From the NCBI GenBank assembly GCA_963422705.1, contig OY730443.1, positions 2,480,001 to 2,544,000 of the forward strand: 64,000 nucleotides of DNA, in the 5' to 3' direction. A program made the position numbers and the translations under genes. The first letter of the stretch is position 1, and every line of letters starts with the position of its first letter. Origin of the DNA: G963422705 sp963422705 (lineage in GTDB: Bacteria > Poribacteria > WGA-4E > WGA-3G). Positions 1 through 8,532 of this stretch are shown piece after piece. Under the pieces are notes generated by a model. The model was not told the DNA's origin. It saw only the letters and a program-made list of their open reading frames with translations, and made no database searches.

Positions 1-632
1 AGATTTCCCGTGAATGGTTCAAACTGCCAAATTACTACCGCGGTAGCACGAGCCCCGCATCCATCGCCGGGCACGAAGCCGTGGTTACCTGGCCGAATTA
101 CACAGAGAAACTCGATTTTGAGCTAGAATGGGGTGTCTATATCGGTAAAATAGGGAAAAATATTTCGATAGAGGAAGCACCCGAATACATCGCCGGCTAT
201 ACCATATATAACGATATGAGTGCCCGCGATATTCAATTCCGGCATATGTCCTTGGCACTTGGTCCCGCAAAAGGGAAGGATTTTGATAAGAGTAACATCA
301 TGGGGCCTTGCCTTGTCACCCCGGATGAGATTGGAGAACCGTACAATCTCCGAATGATTGCCAGAGTTAATGGCGACGTCTGGGCAGATGGAAATACGTC
401 CGATATGTATTACACGTTCGCGGAAATGATTTCCTTCGTCTCCCAATCCGAAACGCTTTATCCGGGGGACTTCTTAGGCTCAGGCACCGTTGGTAAAGGC
501 TGTGGGTGGGAACTCGACAGGTGGATACAACCCGGCGACGTAATTGAACTAGAAATAGAAAATATCGGTGTACTAAGAAATGAAATCGGCGAACCTGAAG
601 AAAATCCGGCAGCGTGGAAGGAAAAAGCGTAA
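1..632 (+). CDS. Fumarylacetoacetate hydrolase (FAH) family protein, 5' end outside window
   Basis: The open frame enters from the left edge (codons from base 3) and stops at 630-632, so the N-terminus is missing. The visible part has the FAH signature: an NDMSARDIQ stretch, then GKDFDKSNIMGP, and the C-terminal GSGTVGKG followed by PGDVIELEIE. Family members are Mg-dependent hydrolases or decarboxylases that split 2,4-diketo acids, or act on 2-keto acids in aromatic and sugar-acid catabolism. Only 2 nt separate its stop from the next gene, an SDR oxidoreductase. In the non-phosphorylative L-fucose and L-rhamnose routes an FAH hydrolase works right after an SDR dehydrogenase, which makes a diketo-deoxy-sugar-acid hydrolase a reasonable guess. 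The substrate cannot be read from sequence alone. Confidence 0.88.
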   Translation, partial: ISREWFKLPNYYRGSTSPASIAGHEAVVTWPNYTEKLDFELEWGVYIGKIGKNISIEEAPEYIAGYTIYNDMSARDIQFRHMSLALGPAKGKDFDKSNIMGPCLVTPDEIGEPYNLRMIARVNGDVWADGNTSDMYYTFAEMISFVSQSETLYPGDFLGSGTVGKGCGWELDRWIQPGDVIELEIENIGVLRNEIGEPEENPAAWKEKA

Positions 633-634
633 CG

Positions 635-1420
635 ATGCAAGACACCCCGGGAAGCGTAATTTCCAACGGTGCCCGCCTAAAAAATAAAGTAGCGATTATC
701 ACAGGCGCAGCCTCGGGCATCGGCAAGGCGACAGCCATCCTATTCGCACAACACGGGGCAAACGTCGTTGTTGCCGACATAAACGCTGCGGGCGGAAAAC
801 AGAGCGTGAATATTATCCGTGCCACCGGCGGCAGAGGACTTTACATGCCAGTTGATGTGACAATAGCATCTGATACCGAACAGATGGTTCAAGAAACCGT
901 TAAAACCTACGGCAAATTGGATGTGCTATTCAACAATGCCGGTATTGCGATGCGGCTTCCCGTTGCAGAACTACCAGAATCAGATTGGCACGACTGTTTG
1001 GCTGTGAATCTCACCGGGGTATATCTCTGCGCGAAAGCCGCGATTCCTGCAATGCAGGAGAATGGGGGCGGTTCTATTATCAACATGTCCTCCATCTACG
1101 GGATTGTAGGCGCCGATGTTCGCGCAGCTTACGTGGCTTCCAAGGGCGGGGTAACAAACCTTACCCGCGGCATGGCACTCGATTACGCCCAAGACAACAT
1201 CCGAGTTAACTGCATCTGTCCCGGATTTATTGAAACGCCATTGGTTGCGGGCGTCGTCAAAACGCCCGCGGAATATCGGAAACTCGCGGATAAGCATCCG
1301 ATGAAGCGACTGGGCAAACCGGAAGAAATTGCCTACGGCGCCCTATACCTTGCATCCGATGAAGCGGCATTCGTCACAGGCATCGCCTTCCCGATTGATG
1401 GCGGCTATACCGCGGGATAA
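635..1420 (+). CDS. Short-chain dehydrogenase/reductase (SDR)
   Basis: Classical SDR of 261 aa, NAD(P)-dependent. The cofactor motif TGAASGIG is at residues 23-30, NNAG at 100-103, a catalytic Ser in the NMSS stretch, and YxxxK (YVASK) at 166-170. The C-terminus has the usual GIAFPIDGGYTAG ending. The ATG at 635 is preferred over a GTG at 614: it follows a GGAAGGA ribosome-binding site and comes 2 nt after the upstream FAH stop, implying co-transcription. The FAH plus SDR pairing fits oxidation of a 2-keto-3-deoxy sugar acid followed by hydrolysis. That is inference from context; substrate specificity is not encoded in a motif I can read. Confidence 0.92.
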   Translation: MQDTPGSVISNGARLKNKVAIITGAASGIGKATAILFAQHGANVVVADINAAGGKQSVNIIRATGGRGLYMPVDVTIASDTEQMVQETVKTYGKLDVLFNNAGIAMRLPVAELPESDWHDCLAVNLTGVYLCAKAAIPAMQENGGGSIINMSSIYGIVGADVRAAYVASKGGVTNLTRGMALDYAQDNIRVNCICPGFIETPLVAGVVKTPAEYRKLADKHPMKRLGKPEEIAYGALYLASDEAAFVTGIAFPIDGGYTAG

Positions 1421-1461
1421 TAATCCATTTCGTCTATCCGCGACAATCTTATGAGATAAAC

Positions 1462-4212
1462 ATGCGAAAACTTTCCTTCTACGCCTTCCTCATTCTACTG
1501 CTAAATAGCACATACTTATTCAGTTTTGGGGAACCGACGCTCTTTTACATTTCCAATGTTCTACTCCACGTCGGACTTGGTATCGCATTGATACTCCCGT
1601 TCAGCATTTATGCCTATAAACAATTCAAGCGAATCTCAACACTCGGACGAATAGGTATTCTGGGAATATCTATTGGGATTAGCAGTGGTGGGTATTTGAT
1701 GATTGTCGGCGCAACGACGCCGTATCACTGGCTGCTCATCACCCATATCGTCAGTGTTAGCGCCGGGGCAATCCTTTTCTCTATCCACCTATTGCGAGAT
1801 AGCGCCCTTATTACCCTATCCATGAAAAAAATCGGTGTAGCGACACTCATAGGCATACTGCTTTTCCCGCTCGGAGTCAGGCTCATGCAGTATTACCTAC
1901 CGAATGAGAACTACCTAGTCGAAAATCCGGTACTCCCTCCTACTAGCATGTATGAAGAGGGCGGAGGTACCACAGGCAACTTTTTCCCCGCATCCGTTGA
2001 AACCGGAACAGGGAACCTGATCCCGACAGATTTCTTTCTCACTTCAGAGACATGTGCAGTAAAAGGGTGTCACCCGGATATTTACCAACAGTGGAGTGAG
2101 TCGGCACATCACTTCTCATCTTTCAATAACCAGTGGTACCGCAAATCAATTATCTATATGCAAGAGGTTAACGGTATTCAGCCATCAAAATGGTGCGGGG
2201 GTTGCCACGATGCAGCAATCTTACTTAATGGCGTCATGGACAGGCCCATTCGCGAGAACCTCCATACCCCTGCCGCACAAGTCGGGCTTGCCTGCACAGC
2301 GTGCCATTCTATGGAGAAAGTCAAAGATACGATGGGGAACAGCGGATACATCATAAAATACCCACCGCTGCATGACATCGCCACCAGCGACAATCCAATC
2401 GTCCGGAAGCTGCACAACTACCTCATTCGCCTGGATCCGGAGCCGCACAAAAAGAGCTTCTTGAAACCGTTCCATCGAGAAAATACAGCCGAATTTTGCT
2501 CAACGTGCCACAAAACGCATCTTGATGAACCGGTGAATAATTTCCGATGGGTACGCGGCTTTAACGACTATGATCAGTGGCAGAAAAGCGGCGTTTCTCA
2601 CCAAGGGGCGCTCTCTTTCTATTATCCCGAGAAACCAAAAAAATGTGTAGACTGCCACATGCCGCTGTCCCCATCCACCGATGCAGCGAATATCAACGGC
2701 AAAGTACACAGCCACCGTTTTCCCGCGGCGAACACCGCCCTTCCATTCGTGAATAAACACGAGGAACAACTCAAGGCAGTAACCGAATTTTTGCAAGATA
2801 ATAAGGTAACCTTGGATCTGTTCGCTGACGGTATGCCAATCCCCAACGTACAAACTAAGCTGTCACGCCAGAAAAAAAACGCCACCCACGGCGGTAAGAC
2901 AATCGACAAATCTCTGCAATTAAAAAAAGGTGAAAATGTCCGAATTGATGTCGTTGTGCGTACACGGGATGTCGGGCACCAATTTCCGGCAGGAACAATT
3001 GATGCCTTTGACATCTGGCTGGAGTTAAAAGCTACCGACGAAAACGGTAAGATTATTTTTTGGAATGGGAGAATTGATGCCCCCGATGGCAACGCACCCG
3101 TTGATGCAAGTGCACATTTTTACCACAGTTACATGCTTGATGAACACGGAAATCGGATTAACAAACGGAATGCATGGGCAATGCGCACCGTGCTCTATAG
3201 CCGAACGATTCCACCGGGTGCCGCCGATACCGCTCGTTACCGCTTAGAAATTCCCGGTGACTGTGGTGAAACACTCACACTTACCGCAAAATTGAACTAT
3301 CGTAAATTCAATTGGTGGTACACACAGTGGGCTTACGCCGGCGTACGCAATCCGGAAGATACAGATTTTCAGGTAGATAAGGGGTACGACGATGGCACCT
3401 GGCTCTGGACTGGGGATACATCGGATGTCGCCGGGAAAATCAAGGCAATCCCAAATCTTCCCATTACCGTCATGGCATCCGCAACAGCAACGCTTCATGT
3501 ACACGATACAACCGCTTCTACCAAGCGTCCCATATCGCATCCATCAGAACAGCCCAAAAACCGTGAACGCTGGAACGACTACGGAATTGGGCTCCTACTG
3601 CAAGGCGACTTGAAAGCCGCAGAAATCGCATTTTTGAAGGTAACAGAGATAGCGCCTGCATACCTCGACGGTTGGGTGAACGTGGCACGGTGCCATATTG
3701 AAGAAGGGAAAATGCGAGAAGCAGAAGTGATGCTTGACAAAGCGTTTGAGATTCAGAAGACGTTACCTCCTGGAAACCCCCATCGCGCAAAGGTGCACTA
3801 CTTCTATGCGCTCGTCCAAGAAGCTTACGGTAATTATGATAAAGCAATTCAGCACCTTCAGCTTGCCGCCGCGCAATTTCCGCGCGACACACGGGTGCGG
3901 AACAAATTGGGCATCCTACACTTCCTGAAACGCGACTATCAAAACGCCCTCGCAGAATTTCAGAAAACCATTGAAGTAGAACCCGAAGATTTGGATGCAC
4001 ATTACAACATGATGCGCTGTTACCGTGCACTCAAGAATCCTTCCATGGCAGCCAAATCCCAGAAATTATATTTGCGGTTTAAAACCGACGAATCCGCAGA
4101 GGCAATCACCGGCACACCCCGACGCACTGATGCGAACGCCAATCGTGAACGCCAACCTATTCACGAACACACGAATAGTTATGAATCTTCAAGCGAAATA
4201 CCCAACTATTGA
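1462..4212 (+). CDS. Membrane-anchored multiheme cytochrome c with C-terminal TPR domain
   Basis: 916 aa with three parts. Residues 1-150 contain about four hydrophobic membrane segments. Residues 190-420 form a cytochrome c554-like heme region with one CX4CH site (C198-H204) and four CXXCH sites starting at C245, C278, C346 and C395. The run CHPDIYQQWSESAH after the first site is typical of cytochrome c554 family proteins. Residues 705-865 are tetratricopeptide repeats, after a beta-rich middle region. The heme part is expected to be periplasmic, attached by the cytochrome c maturation system, and to carry electrons between membrane and periplasmic partners. The electron donor and acceptor are unknown. 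The next gene starts inside its 3' end. The fusion of membrane anchor, five hemes and TPR in one chain is notable. Confidence 0.87.
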   Translation: MRKLSFYAFLILLLNSTYLFSFGEPTLFYISNVLLHVGLGIALILPFSIYAYKQFKRISTLGRIGILGISIGISSGGYLMIVGATTPYHWLLITHIVSVSAGAILFSIHLLRDSALITLSMKKIGVATLIGILLFPLGVRLMQYYLPNENYLVENPVLPPTSMYEEGGGTTGNFFPASVETGTGNLIPTDFFLTSETCAVKGCHPDIYQQWSESAHHFSSFNNQWYRKSIIYMQEVNGIQPSKWCGGCHDAAILLNGVMDRPIRENLHTPAAQVGLACTACHSMEKVKDTMGNSGYIIKYPPLHDIATSDNPIVRKLHNYLIRLDPEPHKKSFLKPFHRENTAEFCSTCHKTHLDEPVNNFRWVRGFNDYDQWQKSGVSHQGALSFYYPEKPKKCVDCHMPLSPSTDAANINGKVHSHRFPAANTALPFVNKHEEQLKAVTEFLQDNKVTLDLFADGMPIPNVQTKLSRQKKNATHGGKTIDKSLQLKKGENVRIDVVVRTRDVGHQFPAGTIDAFDIWLELKATDENGKIIFWNGRIDAPDGNAPVDASAHFYHSYMLDEHGNRINKRNAWAMRTVLYSRTIPPGAADTARYRLEIPGDCGETLTLTAKLNYRKFNWWYTQWAYAGVRNPEDTDFQVDKGYDDGTWLWTGDTSDVAGKIKAIPNLPITVMASATATLHVHDTTASTKRPISHPSEQPKNRERWNDYGIGLLLQGDLKAAEIAFLKVTEIAPAYLDGWVNVARCHIEEGKMREAEVMLDKAFEIQKTLPPGNPHRAKVHYFYALVQEAYGNYDKAIQHLQLAAAQFPRDTRVRNKLGILHFLKRDYQNALAEFQKTIEVEPEDLDAHYNMMRCYRALKNPSMAAKSQKLYLRFKTDESAEAITGTPRRTDANANRERQPIHEHTNSYESSSEIPNY

Positions 4213-4966
4213 ACATCAAAACGCTGCTGGAACCATCATCGATTTCTTTGCACCCATCACTGAAATTGAGACGCTCTGTTTAATATGTTCATGTGCCCGC
4301 GGTAAAGCCAGTAAAGATAGCTGTCTTGATGTGCTTGTGCTAGGGCGCCCAGAAGTGATGTCCACAGCTCACACAGAACTACAAAAAATGTGGGAGGAAT
4401 TTTATACCAAAACGCCTATTTTTCAACGGCTTGCCGCTGTTGGAAAGTACGCACACGTTGATTTAGAATTCAGCGATGGACAGTTCGTCCCAACGCCACG
4501 CGGTTGGACGGGCGGACCGGATGAGTTTGAACTTGTCATCGGGAATTCTCTCGTTTACAGCGTCGTCCTCCATCAAAAGAGCGACTATTTCCACCAGCTC
4601 CGAGAAAAATGGCTGCCTTATTACGACGAAGTTCTTCGCCAAAAACGGCTCCGCATGGCACGTGCTTATTGCCTCAATAACCTTGAACATATTCAGCTTT
4701 ACGTTCCGCGCGGCCTCCATTTTCAAAGTTTCAACCGACTTTATGACGCTTTTCGAGAATTCTTGCAATCACTCTTTATCGCACACCGAACTTACCCTAT
4801 CGCTTACGATAAGTGGATTGAAGAGCAAATTGTCGATATTTTAGGACTCTCGCATCTCTATACCCAGCTGCCCTACTTGTTTGAGGTAAGTAACTTTGAA
4901 GGCACCGACATTTTGGATAAAGCTAACCTTCTGAGAAATCTATTGGATGCGTACGCACCTGTTTAA
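4181..4966 (+). CDS. Nucleotidyltransferase-like protein with divergent active site
   Basis: 261 aa from ATG 4181. An upstream ATG at 4025 would add 52 residues read entirely from the other frame of the cytochrome gene, so it is not used. Residues 31-53 resemble the pol-beta/MNT nucleotidyltransferase motif: SCARG (37-41), then SCLD (47-50), where the family normally has GSxARG and SDxD. VDLEF around D94 may be the third acidic position. The remainder is helical (HEPN/DUF4037-like in flavour). The first metal-binding Asp appears replaced by Cys, so the enzyme may be inactive or simply misaligned by me. It overlaps the cytochrome gene by 32 nt, so translation may be coupled. Function unknown. 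Confidence 0.55.
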   Translation: MNLQAKYPTIEHQNAAGTIIDFFAPITEIETLCLICSCARGKASKDSCLDVLVLGRPEVMSTAHTELQKMWEEFYTKTPIFQRLAAVGKYAHVDLEFSDGQFVPTPRGWTGGPDEFELVIGNSLVYSVVLHQKSDYFHQLREKWLPYYDEVLRQKRLRMARAYCLNNLEHIQLYVPRGLHFQSFNRLYDAFREFLQSLFIAHRTYPIAYDKWIEEQIVDILGLSHLYTQLPYLFEVSNFEGTDILDKANLLRNLLDAYAPV

Positions 4967-5011
4967 TTCGGTTCATGCACCTATTGACTCACAAAATGAG
5001 ACTATTTTTAT

Positions 5012-5040
5012 TTGACATTTCGCGAAAAGTGTATTAGACT
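5012..5040 (+). promoter_or_regulatory. Sigma70-like promoter for the Spy-like gene
   Basis: TTGACA at 5012-5017, a 17-nt spacer and TAGACT at 5035-5040. The start codon at 5089 lies about 50 nt downstream, behind an AGGAG at 5078-5082. The -35 box is a perfect match and the -10 box matches 4 of 6 positions. Confidence 0.6.
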
Positions 5041-5088
5041 ATATGTTAAGTTGAGAAGTATCTGAAAACCGGTAATAGGAGAATGTTC

Positions 5089-5649
5089 ATGCAAATCGCA
5101 AGACGTGTGCTGCACAACATCAGCTCACTTTCAGGCGACATGTGTAAGTCCTTACGACAAAATCTTGAGCACAACGTGTCATGTGCAGTGTGGATAAAAC
5201 GAACGATGGGGATATTCATCTGTCTTGCACTTTGTAGCATTATCGCCTCCGCACAAAAAAATGGGGACGAAAAGCAAGGTATCACCTTGGCAGAACTCGG
5301 CGTAACGCCGGCACAGAAAACTCAAATTGCAGCGATGTGGACGCTAAAACGGCAAAAACAGATGACAGCCGTTGAACATTTGAAAATCTTGAATCGCCTA
5401 TCAAAAGATTCCGACGTGACAGAAGCAAAAATTAAAGAGACATTGGAAAAAACTCGCGCCAAACGATTGGAGAGGCAGAAACAGATAGAGCTGCATGAGG
5501 ACGCACTGCTTGAAACGTTGCCCATTCGGGCACAACTCCATCTAACACTTTTAGGTGTCTTAGATAACGGACTCCCGCCCCGAATTGCAAAGCGCCAATC
5601 CGAGAAGGTAAAAAAAACACCGCGCAAAGTGCCCGTGACTGAAAAATAA
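5089..5649 (+). CDS. Spy/CpxP-like periplasmic protein (LTXXQ-type), tentative
   Basis: 186 aa. ATG 5089 is preferred over ATG 5083 because the AGGAG at 5078-5082 then sits 6 nt upstream. A hydrophobic stretch around residues 42-60 ending in SA-Q looks like a signal peptide with an unusually long basic N-region. The mature part begins with LAELGVTPAQKTQI and continues as charged helices, the pattern of Spy/CpxP-type proteins (LTxeQ motif, helical hairpin) that act as periplasmic chaperones or metal-stress proteins. The tail is rich in Lys and Arg. It stands alone behind its own promoter and is followed by a tRNA on the other strand. Family assignment is by pattern only. Confidence 0.5.
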   Translation: MQIARRVLHNISSLSGDMCKSLRQNLEHNVSCAVWIKRTMGIFICLALCSIIASAQKNGDEKQGITLAELGVTPAQKTQIAAMWTLKRQKQMTAVEHLKILNRLSKDSDVTEAKIKETLEKTRAKRLERQKQIELHEDALLETLPIRAQLHLTLLGVLDNGLPPRIAKRQSEKVKKTPRKVPVTEK

Positions 5650-5654
5650 GAAGA

Positions 5655-5727
5655 TGGAGGATACCAGACTTGAACTGGTGACTTCTTGCATGCCATGCAA
5701 GCGCTCTCCCAACTGAGCTAATCCCCC
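5655..5727 (-). tRNA. tRNA-Ala (GGC anticodon)
   Basis: Read on the minus strand, a 73-nt cloverleaf folds completely. The 7-bp acceptor stem is GGGGGAT/ATCCTCC with one G-U pair, the D stem is GCTC/GAGC, and the anticodon stem is CTTGC/GCAAG around the loop ATGGCAT (anticodon GGC). A TTCAAGT loop closes an ACCAG/CTGGT T-stem. The discriminator is A, and CCA is not encoded. Confidence 0.95.
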
Positions 5728-5792
5728 ACGTGATGATGTAACTCCCTTAATTATACTACATTTACTCGGGAAATGCAACTTTTTATAAAATT

Positions 5793-6626
5793 ATGAACAA
5801 ATACAGACTAGACTCATTTTTTCATTTCGCCACGCAGCCAGAAAATGAGCTCGAACTGGCAACGGGGGCCTTACTCATTGCAAAAACCGAGTACCCTGAA
5901 CTCAAAATAGAAACGTATCTGCAGCAACTCGATGAGATGGCATCCATTGTCCGTGAACGTATCAAGGGCATAACATTCCCAGAACAACAGATTGATGAAT
6001 TGAACCGGTATCTCTTTAGGGAAAAGTGCTTTAGAGGCACTCGCGAAACCGACGATGCTTTGGCTAATAATTTCCTTAACACCGTTCTTGACAGAAAAAT
6101 TGGGATACCGATTACACTCTCCATTATTTACATCGAAGTTGGCAAACGCGCAGGATTGCCACTCGCGGGTGTTAATTTTCCCACCCATTTCATTGTGAAA
6201 TATAAGCGAGCGTACATTGATATTTTTATTGATGCATTTGAGTCCGGCGGGCACATGTCGGAACTCATCCTAGAAGAAAAACTGACGGAAAACCTCGGAG
6301 AATCGGTAGAACTCCACCCCAGCATGCTAGTCGAAGCCACAAATAAGGAAATTTTAGCCCGGATTTTGAGAAATCTCATGCGCACCTATATGCGCGATGA
6401 ACAGACAGACAAAGCATTGCAAGCCGCAGAACACATTACATGGCTCTTGCCAAATTCTGCGACGGACCTGCAGCTATTTGGTTTCCTACTCTACAAAAAC
6501 CACGCTTACAATGACGCAATCGCTACGTTCGAGAAATGCCTTGAAATTGAAAAAGATCCGATAGAGATTGCGATGCTTGAGCAAAATATCCAACTCGCCC
6601 AGCAATCCCTCGCAAGACTCAATTAG
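5793..6626 (+). CDS. SirB1-family transglutaminase-like/TPR protein
   Basis: 277 aa. The central region, with FREKCFRG, NNFLNTVLDRKIGIPITLSIIY and FPTHFIVKY, matches the SirB1/Transglut_core2 family. The C-terminal third (from about residue 195) has two TPR-like helical repeats (DKALQAAEHITWLLPNSATDL, then YNDAIATFEKCLEIEKD). SirB1 proteins keep a papain/transglutaminase-like fold; their role is not settled, although a few relatives sit near peptide-chain-release methylation genes. There is no signal peptide, so it is probably cytoplasmic. It is transcribed away from the tRNA, and a strong promoter for the next operon starts 8 nt after its stop. Confidence 0.85.
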   Translation: MNKYRLDSFFHFATQPENELELATGALLIAKTEYPELKIETYLQQLDEMASIVRERIKGITFPEQQIDELNRYLFREKCFRGTRETDDALANNFLNTVLDRKIGIPITLSIIYIEVGKRAGLPLAGVNFPTHFIVKYKRAYIDIFIDAFESGGHMSELILEEKLTENLGESVELHPSMLVEATNKEILARILRNLMRTYMRDEQTDKALQAAEHITWLLPNSATDLQLFGFLLYKNHAYNDAIATFEKCLEIEKDPIEIAMLEQNIQLAQQSLARLN

Positions 6627-6633
6627 GAATCAT

Positions 6634-6662
6634 TTGACATCCGCCTCTATATGCGTTAATAT
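6634..6662 (+). promoter_or_regulatory. Near-consensus sigma70 promoter upstream of the polysaccharide export genes
   Basis: TTGACA at 6634-6639, exactly 17 nt, then TAATAT at 6657-6662. It lies about 410 nt before the exporter start at 7074 and within 10 nt after the upstream stop codon. It is the best match to the consensus that I found in the window. Confidence 0.7.
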
Positions 6663-7073
6663 GTTGGTATGAGTTTACTTGGAAACTAAAACTGACAGAT
6701 AAAATTCACTCATGCGAAAACAAAATCTGCAAGCCGCCTTGTGAAGACTGAAACAAGGCAGTACAATCGGTTTCACTTCCGTATGACTAAAGAATCAGAG
6801 AGAAACAGGAATGTTTGTCCAAAAATTCACTAGTAACGATAGTGGCAGTGTTCTTGTACCGATACAAGGTGGTAAAATTAACGATGAATCTACCGGTGGA
6901 AAGCAACAAACAGGCCAATTCCATATATTACAAAATGCGATTTTAGCACGACATTTGCTCCGTGAAAAATTCTCTCGCGAGATAAATTGGCCATTTACAC
7001 CAAGGCAATTGTATTTGAGAACCATGTTCGAAGAACTCTGAGCTCGATTCGAAAAAGGTTGTTAATAACATTG
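6663..7073 (+). other. Long untranslated leader / gene-free stretch before the exporter
   Basis: About 410 nt between the promoter and the likely start codon. It contains a hairpin with GCCTTGT at 6736-6742 and ACAAGGC at 6753-6759 (7-bp stem, 10-nt loop). A 76-codon open frame at 6811-7041 begins directly after AGGA, with poor spacing and no recognisable product, so I do not call it a gene. I see no riboswitch consensus that I can name. A leader of this length upstream of exopolysaccharide genes may be regulatory. Confidence 0.35.
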
Positions 7074-8378
7074 ATGTACTCACATTTTCTACGTTTACGT
7101 GCTCTCGGATTTTTCTTATTACTTTGGGGACAATTTAGTCTGGCAATGATTGAAGTTGCCTCAGAACCCGAAACCAAAAAAATATCAGAAATTCCCCCCT
7201 CTAACCCACTTAGCGAATTCACACAGCATGCCGTTGTTGATAACAACCAAAATACGATTACAGTCGATTTAGACACCTCGAAAGCCCCTAAACCCGACAC
7301 ACTCACTAAAAACATCGGCATCAACACAGAACTATCTACATATAAATTGCAAATCGGTGATACGCTTCTAGTAACAGTGGAAGGATACCCGGAGTACAGC
7401 AGAGAACGGACACCTATGCCGATTCAGCGAGACGGGTACATTTCCTACCCACTGATTGGCATCATCAAGGCGGTAGGGCTTAATGTTCCCCAACTCGAAT
7501 CTCGGATGCAAAAAGCTTTTTCAAAACACCTTCAGAGTGCACGCGTGTTTATCACGCTTATGCAAACGAGACGCAACATTCTTGTGCTGGGTGCCGTGGA
7601 ATCGAGAGGACGAGGAAATCCGTATGTCTTTGAAACAGGACAGGTTTATCTCATGCATGCATTAGCGGCAGCAAGCATAAACTATGAGACCGCGGAGCTC
7701 ACAAAAGTCACCATCTGGCGCGACGGAAAACTTTACAAAGAGGTAGATTTTCTAAAACTCCTTGAGGCAGGCGGCCCCGACATTCCGCTGATAGATTACG
7801 ACGTTATCATCATCCCCTCCATTTTTCAGCAACGCCCAATTCGGGTTATCGGTGCAGTCGTTGCACCAGGTGTCTATCCTATATCGGCTCCCCAGATTCC
7901 GGCGATGCAGGCTTTGAGACTCGCCGGCGGCTCCAGAACCGATTTTGCAGACATCAGCAACGCAGAAATCATCACTAACACCGAACGCATTTCAGTCGAC
8001 TTGACATCTGATAACACAGATTCAATGATGGAACAAGGCGATACCCTATATATTCCACTCGCTCAAGCAAAAATCAGCGTCGTTGGCGCCGTAGATAAAC
8101 CCGGAGAATACGTTATTACAGAACCCGCACTTTTAGCAAAGGCCGTTGCCATTGCCGGAGGGCTGAATGAAGAACGAGCAAATCCGAAAAAATGTATCCT
8201 GACGAGGGCTGATGGAACACAAGAGGAAATTGATTTTGACCGGATGCACTCAACAGTCTATCTCCACCCAAATGAACAGCTCCGCATTCGGGAACGAACC
8301 CGAATCGATTGGCGCGTCTTAACTTTTGCAACATCGTTTACTAGCCTCCTTGTTAACATTTGGTTGAGAGATAGATAA
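7074..8378 (+). CDS. Polysaccharide export outer-membrane protein (Wza-like, SLBB domains)
   Basis: 434 aa from ATG 7074, which gives a normal signal peptide (FLRLRALGFFLLLWGQFSLA). An upstream in-frame ATG at 6987 would add 29 unlikely residues. A Poly_export domain begins near YKLQIGDTLLVTVEGYPEYS and includes IQRDGYISYPLIG. Two SLBB-type segments follow (IRVIGAVVAPGVYPI and ISVVGAVDKPGEYVI), and the C-terminus ends in a hydrophobic helix and a basic tail, as in Wza. It should form the outer-membrane channel for a capsule or exopolysaccharide. The next gene encodes the inner-membrane co-polymerase/tyrosine kinase, the usual partner. Confidence 0.9.
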   Translation: MYSHFLRLRALGFFLLLWGQFSLAMIEVASEPETKKISEIPPSNPLSEFTQHAVVDNNQNTITVDLDTSKAPKPDTLTKNIGINTELSTYKLQIGDTLLVTVEGYPEYSRERTPMPIQRDGYISYPLIGIIKAVGLNVPQLESRMQKAFSKHLQSARVFITLMQTRRNILVLGAVESRGRGNPYVFETGQVYLMHALAAASINYETAELTKVTIWRDGKLYKEVDFLKLLEAGGPDIPLIDYDVIIIPSIFQQRPIRVIGAVVAPGVYPISAPQIPAMQALRLAGGSRTDFADISNAEIITNTERISVDLTSDNTDSMMEQGDTLYIPLAQAKISVVGAVDKPGEYVITEPALLAKAVAIAGGLNEERANPKKCILTRADGTQEEIDFDRMHSTVYLHPNEQLRIRERTRIDWRVLTFATSFTSLLVNIWLRDR

Positions 8379-8532
8379 AACGCAATAGAGAATAAAACTG
8401 TGCATACTTCACCCATACCAAAAATTCGTGTTCGCCACCGAACAGCGCCCAATTTGCCGCGTTCCCCTTGTGAATTGCACAAATCTCTGAATTTTTGATG
8501 GAACTAAGAGTTTGAGAACCAAATAGGAAAAT

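Noticed and set aside
367..825. Minus-strand frames opposite the FAH/SDR genes
   Set aside because: Shadows of the coding strand; residue composition is not protein-like.
6663..6810. Cyclic-di-GMP (GEMM) riboswitch in the exporter leader
   Set aside because: The 7-bp hairpin is present but the conserved loop and junction nucleotides are not recognisable.
6811..7041. 76-codon plus-strand frame in the exporter leader
   Set aside because: Start directly abuts AGGA with no spacing, no recognisable protein features, and it overlaps the exporter frame.
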